From: Fimbriiglobus sp.
Lineage (GTDB): Bacteria > Planctomycetota > Planctomycetia > Gemmatales > Gemmataceae
NCBI GenBank assembly: GCA_022841795.1
Contig: JALHQU010000007.1
Coordinates: 1-64,000, forward strand
DNA length: 64,000 bases
Reading direction: 5' to 3'
The stretch's first letter is position 1. Every line of letters starts with the position of its first letter. Positions 1 to 7,350 of the stretch are shown here, one piece after another. The notes beneath the pieces were generated by a model, which was not told where the DNA came from, did no database searches, and worked only from the letters and a program-made list of their open reading frames with translations. A program made the translations under genes and the position numbers.

Positions 1-356
1 AGTTCCTTCATCGTGAACGTCCGCCGGTCGCCCCGCAGGTTGGCGAGGATCACCGTCGCGTCCGGGGCGAACTCCCACAGCAGTTGGCGGCACGCCCCGC
101 ACGGCGGGGTGAGGTCGGCGGTGTCGGCCACCACCGCCACGCACCGGAACCGGGTGTGCCCGTCGCTCACCCCTTTCACCAGTGCCACCCGCTCAGCGCA
201 AATCGTTAGCCCGTAACTGGCGCTCTCCACGTTGCACCCGGTGATGACGGTGCCGTCGTCGGCCTCGAGCGCCGCCCCGACCAGGAAATTGGAGTACGGG
301 GCGAACGCCCGTAGCCGGGCGGCGGTGGCGGTGGCGACGAGCGAATCCGGTGTCAT
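1..356 (-). CDS. cdd: Cytidine deaminase, C-terminus cut by the window edge
   Basis: Hydrolytic deamination of cytidine and deoxycytidine to uridine and deoxyuridine in pyrimidine salvage. The reading frame starts with ATG at 356 and is still open at base 1, so about 118 codons are visible. The zinc site is clear: a C-A-E segment (from TICAERVA) supplies the catalytic Glu and one zinc ligand, and P-C-G-A-C-R supplies the other two Cys ligands. C-N-V-E-S-A-S-Y-G just upstream is the usual substrate-pocket segment of the homotetrameric Cdd family. The start codon overlaps the stop of the upstream pdp gene by four bases (ATGA), which implies translational coupling of two successive salvage steps. 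Function is well supported; only the last few residues lie outside the window. Confidence 0.93.
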   Translation of the reverse strand, partial: MTPDSLVATATAARLRAFAPYSNFLVGAALEADDGTVITGCNVESASYGLTICAERVALVKGVSDGHTRFRCVAVVADTADLTPPCGACRQLLWEFAPDATVILANLRGDRRTFTMKE

Positions 357-1645
357 TGCAACACCTCCAGGATCAGCGGCTTCTCCGGCGGCGATTCGTC
401 GCTGATGCGGAAGCACCCGCGGAGCAGGTCGGTCGCCTCCCGCACGCCGGTGTCGCCGCGGTGATGCACCTCGAACACCGGCTCGCCCGCCTTCACCGCC
501 TCGCCCCGCTTCGCCCGCACGATCACCCCGACCGCCGGGTCGATGTCGTCCGTCGCCGTCTGCCGCCCGCCGCCGAGCGCGAGAACCGCAACGCCCACCG
601 CATACGGGTCGATGTCGGCGACGAACCCACTCTGCGGGGCCGGAATCGGCGTGACGTTCGGCGCGGTCGGCAGCAGCGAGTAATCGTCCACCACCCGCGG
701 GTCGCCGCCCTGCTGCTCGACCATCTGGCGGAACTTGTCGAGCACCGCCTCGCCGTCGAGCACGGCTCGCACCTGCGCCGCCGCGTCCGGGATGCCGGCC
801 AACTCGACCATCAGTTCCGCCTGCCGCACGCACAACGCGGTCAGGTCCTCCGGGCCGTTCCCCTTCAGGGTCTCGATCGCCTCGATTACTTCGAGCGAGT
901 GCCCGACGGCCCGGCCGAGCGGGGTGTCCATGTCCGTGATGAGCGTCCGCACGGTCAACCCGTTCGCCGTGCCCACCCGCTGGATCGACTCGGCCAGTGC
1001 CTTCGCTTCGGGTAGCGTCTTCATGAACGCCCCGCGGCCGCACTTCACGTCCATCACCAGCGCGGAGATGCCCTCGGCCAGCTTCTTGCTCAGGATGCTG
1101 GCGGTGATGAGCGGGATGCTCTCGACGGTGCCGGTCACGTCCCGCAGGGCGTACAGTTTCTTGTCCGCCGGGGCCACCTCCGCCGTCTGCCCGAGCATCC
1201 CGCAGCCGAGCGTCCGCAGCGCGGCTCGCAGTTCGGCCTCGCTCAGGTTGACGCGGAAGCCGGGGATCGCTTCCAGTTTGTCGAGCGTGCCGCCGGTGTG
1301 CCCCAGCCCGCGGCCGGACATCATCGGCACCGTTACCCCGCACGCCGCCGCCAGCGGGGCGAGGACCAGCGACACCTTGTCGCCCACCCCGCCGGTGCTG
1401 TGCTTGTCTACCTTCACGCCGGGCAGGTCGGACAGGTCGAGCACCTTCCCCGAGTCGGCCATCGCCCGCGTCAGGACGGCGGTTTCTGCGGCGGTCATCC
1501 CCTTCAGGAAGATCGCCATGAGCAGGGCGGACAGTTGGTAGTCCGGCCACGCCCCGGTGGCGGCGGCGGACACGAACGCCCGGATCTGCTCCGGGGCGAG
1601 TTCCTGGCCGTCCCGCTTGGCGCGGATCACGTCCACCGCTCGCAT
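353..1645 (-). CDS. pdp: Pyrimidine-nucleoside / thymidine phosphorylase
   Basis: Phosphorolysis of thymidine, deoxyuridine or uridine to free base and (deoxy)ribose-1-phosphate. The 430-residue protein begins M-R-A-V-D-V-I-R-A-K-R-D-G, the usual N-terminus of this family, so I prefer ATG 1645 over an in-frame upstream start. The signature K-H-S-T-G-G-V-G-D-K and the phosphate-binding S-G-R-G-L-G-H-T-G-G-T-L-D-K-L stretch are intact. Length fits bacterial PdpA/DeoA (430-440 residues). It is followed directly by cdd with an ATGA overlap, forming a two-gene salvage operon. A strong terminator lies just upstream (1661-1712), so the pair probably has its own promoter in the short gap or depends on readthrough. 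I cannot separate Pdp from DeoA specificity by eye. Confidence 0.93.
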   Translation of the reverse strand: MRAVDVIRAKRDGQELAPEQIRAFVSAAATGAWPDYQLSALLMAIFLKGMTAAETAVLTRAMADSGKVLDLSDLPGVKVDKHSTGGVGDKVSLVLAPLAAACGVTVPMMSGRGLGHTGGTLDKLEAIPGFRVNLSEAELRAALRTLGCGMLGQTAEVAPADKKLYALRDVTGTVESIPLITASILSKKLAEGISALVMDVKCGRGAFMKTLPEAKALAESIQRVGTANGLTVRTLITDMDTPLGRAVGHSLEVIEAIETLKGNGPEDLTALCVRQAELMVELAGIPDAAAQVRAVLDGEAVLDKFRQMVEQQGGDPRVVDDYSLLPTAPNVTPIPAPQSGFVADIDPYAVGVAVLALGGGRQTATDDIDPAVGVIVRAKRGEAVKAGEPVFEVHHRGDTGVREATDLLRGCFRISDESPPEKPLILEVLQ

Positions 1646-1660
1646 GGGCGGCCTCGGTAG

Positions 1661-1712
1661 GTTGAAAAGAAAACCCGGTCGGCCGCGAGGCGACACCTCG
1701 CGGCCGGCCGGG
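1661..1712 (-). terminator. Rho-independent terminator after the Gfo/Idh oxidoreductase
   Basis: A 17-bp stem (1674-1690 with 1696-1712, one mismatch) with a 5-base loop. Read on the minus strand it is followed by a T-rich run (complement of 1661-1673, TTTTCTTTT). It lies 28 bases past the oxidoreductase stop and 15 bases before the pdp start. Confidence 0.85.
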
Positions 1713-1740
1713 TCAGTTTACCACACCGTCAACCGCGCCA

Positions 1741-3282
1741 TCAGCCGCCGGCCGGGTCCTTGCCGTCCACCCACGGGCCGGCCAGCTTCATGTACTCCGG
1801 CGGCACCAGCTTGCTGCCGGCGTCCCCGCCTTGCCAGCCGATGATCTGGTTCGGCTTGCCCCGCTCCTTGCTCCGCTTCTCCCAGTTCTTGCTGAACGTG
1901 CCGTCCGCCTTCACCGGCTTGCGGGCTTCCTTGTCCCAGTACAACACCTCATCGTTCCGGTGGGACAGCACGCCCATGTTCACGGTGGTGAACGCAGCGG
2001 CGCCGAGTTCCGGGGTGCTGAGCGTGCCCTGCTCGCCCTTCTTCACGCAGTCCAGGTAGTTGACCCACAGGTTGTAGGTCAGGTCGGTCTTCGGGTCCAT
2101 GTCCACGGTCACGATCTCACCCTTCTCGTTCCCGCCGTCGCCCGGCCCGCGGGCGCCCTGGCCGACCTTCTGCGGCAGCACCTCGAACCCCTTCATCAGG
2201 TCGCCGGACTGGGGCAGGAACTTGATGGTGCCGAGCTTGCCGCGGATGCACTCGTCGATCGGGTAGTCGTTGCACATGCTGGCGGTGACGAACATCTGGC
2301 AGCCCTCGTCGTAGTCCGCGCACACCATGGCCACGTCCGGCACGTCCCGCCCGTCGTACTCCATGTAGATGCCGCCGCCGCCCACCACCCGCTTCGGGTA
2401 CCGCACGCCCATGGCCGCGATCAGGTGCGTCACCTGGTGGACGAACAGGTCGGTGAACATGCCGCCGCCGAACGGCCAGTAGCACCGCCACTGGTGGAAC
2501 ACCGCCCGGTCGAACGGCTGCTCCTGCGGGGTCGGCCCGAGCTTCACCCCGTTCACGTCGAACTTGTGCCCGAGGAACATGTCCCAGTCCACGGTGGTCG
2601 GGTTCATGTCCTTGGTGAGCGAGTAGTACCGCCACTGCCCGCCGTCGTAGTTGCGGTAGTACCGCGTCTGGGCCTGGAGCACGTGCCCGATCTTGCCCGC
2701 CTTGATGTAATCGTACGCCTTGCCCCAGATCGGGTCGGCCATGCTCTGCACGCCCACGCTCATCACCTTCTTCGTCGTCCGCCACGCGTCCACCACCGCC
2801 TGCCCCTCGGCGATGGTGCGGGTCATCGGCTTCTCGCAGTACACGTGCTTGCCGGCGTTCATGGCGTCGATCGTCTGCCGGGCGTGCCAGTGGTCCGGGG
2901 TGGCGATGGTCACCACGTCGATGTCCTTCTGCTCCAGCAGCACCCGGTAGTCCTTGGCCACGTGCTTCTTGTCGGCCTCGTCCACCCCCATCCGCTTGGC
3001 CGACGGGTACAGCCCGGCGCCCTTGCCGCTGCTCTTCTTCGGGTCGCCGTCCCACACGTCGCACGCGCCGACCGGGACGACCCCCTTCCCCTCCTTCTGC
3101 ATCTTCAGGATGACGTCGATGTGCTGCTGGCACCGCCCGCCGACGCCGATGAACGCCACCCGCAGGTTGCCGTTCGCGCCGGGCACCTGGGCGTAGCTCT
3201 TGGCCGACAGGGTGAGGGCGGTGCCGGCGACGGCCGCCGTGCCGAAGAACCCGCGGCGGGACTGCTTCTTCTTCTGGGTCAT
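1741..3282 (-). CDS. Tat-exported Gfo/Idh/MocA family oxidoreductase
   Basis: Putative NAD(P)-dependent sugar or polyol oxidoreductase of 513 residues, exported folded. The N-terminus has a twin-arginine signal (S-R-R-G-F-F-G-T at residues 8-15, then an Ala-rich hydrophobic stretch). It is followed by a Rossmann nucleotide-binding loop (V-A-F-I-G-V-G-G-R) and the family E-K-P motif (C-E-K-P-M-T-R-T). The start is ATG 3282, with GGAG about nine bases upstream. Tat-exported Gfo/Idh proteins with pre-bound cofactor are characteristic of planctomycetes and usually act on sugars released from polysaccharides. The substrate cannot be told from sequence. The gene is bracketed by two good terminators (1661-1712 and 3301-3333), so it looks monocistronic. 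Confidence 0.9.
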   Translation of the reverse strand: MTQKKKQSRRGFFGTAAVAGTALTLSAKSYAQVPGANGNLRVAFIGVGGRCQQHIDVILKMQKEGKGVVPVGACDVWDGDPKKSSGKGAGLYPSAKRMGVDEADKKHVAKDYRVLLEQKDIDVVTIATPDHWHARQTIDAMNAGKHVYCEKPMTRTIAEGQAVVDAWRTTKKVMSVGVQSMADPIWGKAYDYIKAGKIGHVLQAQTRYYRNYDGGQWRYYSLTKDMNPTTVDWDMFLGHKFDVNGVKLGPTPQEQPFDRAVFHQWRCYWPFGGGMFTDLFVHQVTHLIAAMGVRYPKRVVGGGGIYMEYDGRDVPDVAMVCADYDEGCQMFVTASMCNDYPIDECIRGKLGTIKFLPQSGDLMKGFEVLPQKVGQGARGPGDGGNEKGEIVTVDMDPKTDLTYNLWVNYLDCVKKGEQGTLSTPELGAAAFTTVNMGVLSHRNDEVLYWDKEARKPVKADGTFSKNWEKRSKERGKPNQIIGWQGGDAGSKLVPPEYMKLAGPWVDGKDPAGG

Positions 3283-3300
3283 GAGAGAGACTCCGGAGGG

Positions 3301-3333
3301 GAAAGAAAAAACCGACGGGTGGCTACCCGTCGG
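3301..3333 (-). terminator. Rho-independent terminator after the esterase gene
   Basis: Perfect 9-bp stem (3312-3320 with 3325-3333) and a 4-base loop. On the minus strand it is followed by TTTTTTCTTTC. It lies 8 bases after the esterase stop, inside the leader of the next gene downstream. Confidence 0.88.
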
Positions 3334-3341
3334 CGTTCCAA

Positions 3342-4079
3342 TCACTTCTTCTTCTGCTTCAGCATCCAGGCGAACAGGTCCGGGCTGGCGTAGGCGGCGT
3401 CCCAACTGTTGTGGCCGACGTGTTCCAGCTCGGTGTACAGCGGCTTCGCCCCGAGCTTCTTCATCGCCTCGATCAGCTCGCGGGACTTCTCCACCTTCAC
3501 CGACCCGTCCTGGTCGCCGTGCCAGCACCAGCACGGCAGGTCCTTCACCTTCTCGGCGGTGCCCGACACCTGATCGGCGGTGCGGACGCCCCCACAGATG
3601 GGCACGAAGCACGCCCAGCGGTCGGCGTAGGCGGCGGCGTGGCTCCAGGTGCCGTACCCGCCCATGCTCAGCCCGGTCAGGTACTGGCGGCTGGCGTCGA
3701 TCTTGTACTCCTTCATCGTGGCGTCCAGCATGGCCATCGCCCGCTTGCCGTTCGGCCCGTCCGCCTCCCACCCGCGGGTCTCGGCCTGCGGGATGACCAC
3801 GAACGCCGGGAACGTCTTCTCGTTCCGCTTGACGTGCGGGCCGATGCCCTGCTCCACCGGCATCTTCTGCCCGCCCTTCGTCTCCCCGGCCCCGTGCAGG
3901 AACAGGATGACCGGGAACTCCTTCGACCCGTCGTAGGCGTGCGGGACGAACAGGACGTATTTGGACTCGTTGCCGTCGGCGTTCTTGAACACCTTGTCCA
4001 CGAACCCGGTCTTGGTGTCGGCCGCGGGTGCGAGCGATGCGAACAGAATCATGCAGACGGGGAGGCACCGGCGGAACAT
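3342..4079 (-). CDS. Exported alpha/beta-hydrolase (PHB depolymerase/esterase-like)
   Basis: A 245-residue secreted serine hydrolase, probably a carboxylesterase acting on an extracellular polymer or ester. Residues 1-20 form a Sec signal peptide (M-F-R-R-C-L-P-V, hydrophobic core, A-P-A-A-D). The nucleophile elbow is G-L-S-M-G-G-Y-G, the acid is probably the Asp in H-G-D-Q-D-G-S, and the catalytic His lies in H-V-G-H-N-S-W-D near the C-terminus. The family is the single-domain 'prolyl oligopeptidase/phospholipase' type common in planctomycetes next to carbohydrate genes. ATG 4079 is chosen because it starts the signal peptide directly. It is followed by its own terminator. Substrate unknown. 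Confidence 0.85.
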   Translation of the reverse strand: MFRRCLPVCMILFASLAPAADTKTGFVDKVFKNADGNESKYVLFVPHAYDGSKEFPVILFLHGAGETKGGQKMPVEQGIGPHVKRNEKTFPAFVVIPQAETRGWEADGPNGKRAMAMLDATMKEYKIDASRQYLTGLSMGGYGTWSHAAAYADRWACFVPICGGVRTADQVSGTAEKVKDLPCWCWHGDQDGSVKVEKSRELIEAMKKLGAKPLYTELEHVGHNSWDAAYASPDLFAWMLKQKKK

Positions 4080-4176
4080 GGGAGCGGCTCCGGGGCGGGG
4101 GCAGAGGAGAGCATATCCGGAACCGGGCCGAGGTGCCACGGTCTGCCGCGGAAGTGTGAGGGCGAACGGCCGGCGG

Positions 4177-4527
4177 TCACTTCCGTTTCGCCGCCGGCTT
4201 CTTCTTGGCCGGCGCCTTGCTCGCCGATTTCGCCTTCGGCTTGCCGGCCACCTTCGCCTTCACCGCCGTCGCCGTTTTTGTCGCCGCCTTCGTCACCGTC
4301 TTCGTCGCGCGGGTCAGGGTGGCCTTCACCTTGCGTTGCACGGCCGGCTTGGCCGCTTCGGTGCCGGCCACCGCCCCGGCCACCCCGCCGATCACCGCCC
4401 CGGCCGCCGCCCCGAGTGGGCCGAGCAGTGACCCGGCCGCCGCCCCCGTCGCCACCCCGGCCACCGTGCCCATCGCCCGGCTGGTCGTGCTGTTCACCGC
4501 CGGGGTCTGAGGTTTCGCCTTCGCCAT
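4177..4527 (-). CDS. Lys/Ala-rich histone-H1-like protein with glycine-zipper segment
   Basis: A 116-residue, strongly basic, low-complexity protein. Residues 19-56 are a hydrophobic Gly/Ala segment with repeated GxxxG/AxxxG spacing (A-G-V-A-T-G-A-A-A-G, G-A-V-I-G-G-V-A-G-A), a glycine-zipper pattern that often inserts in or associates with membranes. Residues 60-116 are almost entirely Lys, Ala, Thr, Pro and Val, with K-A-K and P-A-K-K-K motifs like the eukaryotic histone H1 tail and bacterial HctA-like proteins. The start is ATG 4527, with a GAGG about eight bases upstream. A nucleoid-associated role is inferred from the tail; the zipper suggests it could also anchor DNA at a membrane. It ends 97 bases before the esterase start on the same strand. 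Confidence 0.7.
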   Translation of the reverse strand: MAKAKPQTPAVNSTTSRAMGTVAGVATGAAAGSLLGPLGAAAGAVIGGVAGAVAGTEAAKPAVQRKVKATLTRATKTVTKAATKTATAVKAKVAGKPKAKSASKAPAKKKPAAKRK

Positions 4528-4710
4528 CGCTCGCCCTCGTGAGGAATCGGAACGTGTGACGTGGTGGCAACTTGTGTGCCGGGGTCGGTTCCGCGGCGGT
4601 GCCGCGGCACGGCGGTTGCGGACGGCCACCTTCCGGGAGGAGAACTGCCTGCCCGCGGGCAGCCGAGCGCCGGTTCGTCGTATTCTGACCCTGTTCCCGA
4701 GGGTGTGCCC

Positions 4711-5475
4711 ATGACCCAGCGCGGCCGCACCGTCCCGCTCACCGTGCCGCGGCGGGCCGTGTGCGACCTGCTGCACTTCGCCCGCCGCATCCCCACCGTG
4801 CCCGTCCAGCGGGTGATCGACGTGTCGCGGCTGATCGAGGTCCGTCGCCGGTTGCCGGAGCGGGTCAGCTGGTGCGCCGTGTTCACCAAGGCGTTCGCCC
4901 TCGTCTGCCGCGACGTGCCGGAGTTGCGGCGGGCGTATGTGCGGTGGCCGTGGGAGCGGCTGTACGAACACCCGGTGAGCGTGGCGTCGATCGCCGTCGA
5001 GCGGCGGTTCGAGGGCGAGCCGGGAGTGTTCTTCGCCAACGTGCCGCGGCCGGAGGAGATGACACTTCCCGAACTCGACGCGGTCATCCGTGACTTCCGC
5101 ACCCGCCCGGTGGAGGAGGCGTTCCGGATGAGCCTGCGGTTCTTCCGCCTGCCGAAGGTCGTCCGCCGCACCCTGTGGTGGTACCTGCTGAACCTGCGGG
5201 GTAGCCGGAAGGCCGAGTACCTGGGCACGTTCGGGGTGTCGTCGTACTCGGCGCTCGGGGCCGAGTCGCTGCACCCACTGTCCCCGCTCACCTGCCTGCT
5301 GACATACGGTGTGATCGGGGCGGACGGGCGGGTGCCGGTACGAGTGGTGTACGACCACCGGGTGTTCGACGGGGCGACGGTGGCCCGGGCGCTCGCCCGG
5401 CTGGATGAAGTGCTGGGCGCGGACATTTTGAACGAACTGACCCGACTGACCACACCGGCCGGCGGCGCCGCGTGA
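4711..5475 (+). CDS. Stand-alone E2-like acyltransferase (2-oxoacid dehydrogenase catalytic-domain family)
   Basis: A 254-residue protein matching only the catalytic domain of dihydrolipoamide acyltransferases. The C-terminal Y-D-H-R-V-F-D-G-A carries the active-site HxxxDG motif of the CAT/E2 superfamily. There is no lipoyl domain and no peripheral-subunit-binding domain, and no E1 or E3 gene is nearby, so it is unlikely to be part of a normal pyruvate-type complex. E2-like proteins of this kind are annotated in many planctomycetes without a known substrate. The start is ATG 4711, the first Met upstream of the conserved region. It is divergently oriented from the histone-like gene, with about 180 bp between them. 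Confidence 0.72.
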   Translation: MTQRGRTVPLTVPRRAVCDLLHFARRIPTVPVQRVIDVSRLIEVRRRLPERVSWCAVFTKAFALVCRDVPELRRAYVRWPWERLYEHPVSVASIAVERRFEGEPGVFFANVPRPEEMTLPELDAVIRDFRTRPVEEAFRMSLRFFRLPKVVRRTLWWYLLNLRGSRKAEYLGTFGVSSYSALGAESLHPLSPLTCLLTYGVIGADGRVPVRVVYDHRVFDGATVARALARLDEVLGADILNELTRLTTPAGGAA

Positions 5476-5516
5476 GCAATGGAAGGTGCAGTAGACGAAC
5501 CCGCCGCGTGTATGTG

Positions 5517-5732
5517 TCAGGTCGGCTGAGCCGGCTCTGGCACCGGTACCACCGGGTCGGGCAGGCCAGGCGGGGGCGGGTCGAGGATCGGCGGGCCGGG
5601 CAGGTACCGCGGGTCGCGGATGCCGGGCGCCGGCTCATCCGCCGGTCGGGGGTCGGCGGCGTCGTGCGGGTTGAGTACGTCGGCCGGGGTGGCCGCCGGC
5701 GGGGGCGGATCGACGGGTTCGTCCGGTATCAT
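5517..5732 (-). CDS. Small proline-rich hypothetical protein
   Basis: A 71-residue reading frame starting M-I-P-D-E-P-V-D-P-P-P-P, about a third Pro with many Asp and Glu, and no hydrophobic segment. GGGAG lies eight bases upstream of ATG 5732. Downstream of the tRNA-Ser gene on the same strand. No family is recognised. The composition is unlike random reading frames in this DNA but is also partly forced by GC-rich sequence, so coding is only moderately likely. Confidence 0.4.
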   Translation of the reverse strand: MIPDEPVDPPPPAATPADVLNPHDAADPRPADEPAPGIRDPRYLPGPPILDPPPPGLPDPVVPVPEPAQPT

Positions 5733-5782
5733 GGTTGGCTCCCGGTTGAGAGGCGACCGGACGGGTGCAACCGGCGTACCAG

Positions 5783-5869
5783 CGGAAGGGGAGGGATTCG
5801 AACCCTCGAACGGTTTGACCCGTTGACCGCTTTCAAGGCGGTTGCGATCGACCACTCTGCCACCCTTCC
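5783..5869 (-). tRNA. tRNA-Ser (anticodon UGA)
   Basis: An 87-nt minus-strand tRNA. The acceptor stem is GGAAGGG paired with CCCTTCC, discriminator G. The T arm is GAGGG-TTCGAAT-CCCTC (complement of 5791-5807). The anticodon arm is ACCGC-CTTGAAA-GCGGT, so the anticodon is TGA. The long variable arm (complement of about 5808-5825) is the class II hallmark of tRNA-Ser. CCA is not encoded. It reads UCN serine codons, mainly UCA. Confidence 0.95.
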
Positions 5870-5951
5870 GTCGGCGGCAATTCTACTCGCCGCGGCGGCG
5901 ACGTTCTACACTGCCATCGCCTACCCCAATCCCTTTCCGAGACCCCGGCCG

Positions 5952-7226
5952 ATGCTTCCCTCCTGCCTCATCCTATCCGCCCTGCTCGTTCCGTCGGCCG
6001 ACGCGAAGGCCGGCGACTGGCCGCAGTTCCGCGGCCCGAACCGCGACGGCGCGTCGAAGGAGACCGGCCTGCTCCAGGAGTGGCCGAAGGGCGGGCCGCC
6101 GAAGGTGTGGACGGTGAGCGGGATCGGCGGCGGGTACAGCACGGTGGCCGTGGCCGGCGGGTTCATCTACGGGTCGGGCAAGAAGGACGGCAAGGACTGC
6201 GTGTGGTGCCTGAAGGAAGCGGACGGCAAGGAGGTGTGGAGCACCCCGTTCGCCCCCGCCCAGAAGGTGGGGTACGACGAGGGCACCAAGAGCACGCCGA
6301 CGGTGGCCGACGGGCGGGTGTACTGCGTGTCGCCCGGCGGGGAACTGGTGTGCCTGTCGGCGAAGGACGGCAAGGAGGTGTGGAAGAAGAGCTACACGAA
6401 GGAATTCGGCGGGGGCGTGCAGGCGTGGGGGTACAGCGAGAGCGTGCTGGTGGACGGGGACAAGGTGATCTGTACGCCGTGCAGCAACAAGGCGGCGGTG
6501 GTAGCGTTGGAGGCGAAGACCGGCAAGACGCTGTGGAAGACGGAGGTGGCGAACGCCGGCGGGGCCGGCGGGTACTCGTCCGCCGCCAAGATGACCGTGG
6601 GCAAGACCGACCTGTACGTGACGCTGTTGGGTAAGGCCGGCGGGGTGGTCGGGGTGGACGCCAAGACCGGCGAGCTGCTGTGGCAGTACACGCGGATCAT
6701 GAACGGCACCGCCAACATCCCCACCCCGGTGGTGAAGGGCGACCTGGTGTGGTGCAGCACCGGGTATGGGGACGGCGGGTCGGCCCTGCTGCACGTCAAG
6801 GAGAGCGGCGGCAAGTTCACCGCCGAGGAGTTGAAGTACTACAAGTCGGGCGAGTTGCAGAACCACCACGGCGGGATGGTGCTGGTCGGCGACCACGTGT
6901 ACTTCGGGCACGCGCACAACAACGGGTACCCGGCGTGCGTCGAGGTGAAGACCGGCGAGATCAAGTGGAAGGAGAGCAAGGGGGCCGGCGGCGGCAGCGG
7001 GTCCGGGTGCGTGGTGTACGCCGACGGCATGCTGTACTTCCGCTATCAAAACGGGAAGATGGCACTGGTGAAGGCCAGCCCGGACAAGTTCGAGCTGACC
7101 GGGGCGTTCGACATCCCGGAGCCGAGCGGCAAACCGAGCTGGCAGTACCCGGTGGTGGCGAACGGCAAGCTGTACGTCCGCGACCAGGACAAGCTGCACT
7201 GCTTCGACGTGAAGAAGGGCGGGTGA
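5952..7226 (+). CDS. Exported PQQ-like beta-propeller protein
   Basis: A 424-residue secreted eight-bladed-type propeller. It has a short signal peptide (M-L-P-S-C-L-I-L-S-A, cleavage near S-A-D-A-K-A), then W-P-Q-F-R-G-P-N-R-D-G, the usual start of planctomycete PQQ-repeat proteins. Recurrent blade motifs of the form D-A-K-T-G-E-L-L-W and E-A-K-T-G-K-T-L-W follow. No quinoprotein dehydrogenase active-site Asp or adjacent-Cys ring can be assigned, so it may be a binding or scaffold protein rather than an enzyme. A second, related propeller lies at 22937-24187. It ends 10 bases before a 48-bp perfect inverted repeat that may act as its transcript end. Confidence 0.85.
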   Translation: MLPSCLILSALLVPSADAKAGDWPQFRGPNRDGASKETGLLQEWPKGGPPKVWTVSGIGGGYSTVAVAGGFIYGSGKKDGKDCVWCLKEADGKEVWSTPFAPAQKVGYDEGTKSTPTVADGRVYCVSPGGELVCLSAKDGKEVWKKSYTKEFGGGVQAWGYSESVLVDGDKVICTPCSNKAAVVALEAKTGKTLWKTEVANAGGAGGYSSAAKMTVGKTDLYVTLLGKAGGVVGVDAKTGELLWQYTRIMNGTANIPTPVVKGDLVWCSTGYGDGGSALLHVKESGGKFTAEELKYYKSGELQNHHGGMVLVGDHVYFGHAHNNGYPACVEVKTGEIKWKESKGAGGGSGSGCVVYADGMLYFRYQNGKMALVKASPDKFELTGAFDIPEPSGKPSWQYPVVANGKLYVRDQDKLHCFDVKKGG

Positions 7227-7236
7227 GCCGGGAATT

Positions 7237-7342
7237 GGCGAGCCGGGAGCGGGTTTGGCGAGCCGGGAGCGTGAGCGACCGGAGTGGTTGAATCCTCCGG
7301 TCGCTCACGCTCCCGGCTCGCCAAACCCGCTCCCGGCTCGCC
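7237..7342. repeat. Long palindromic repeat, 48-bp perfect arms
   Basis: Arms at 7237-7284 and 7295-7342 are perfect reverse complements over 48 bases, with a 10-base loop. Each arm contains the unit GGCGAGCCGGGAGC twice, the second copy extended to a 28-base unit that ends in GTGAGCGACCGGAG. The same 28-base unit forms the palindrome at 54484-54549 with a different loop. It sits between two convergent genes (the propeller on plus and the MATE pump on minus). Confidence 0.95.
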
Positions 7343-7350
7343 CCGTCAAC

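Noticed and set aside
1741-4068. A 775-residue oxidoreductase with a long N-terminal extension
   Set aside because: The extension is antisense or frame-shadow of the esterase and includes a terminator. ATG 3282 with its ribosome site and Tat signal is the real start.
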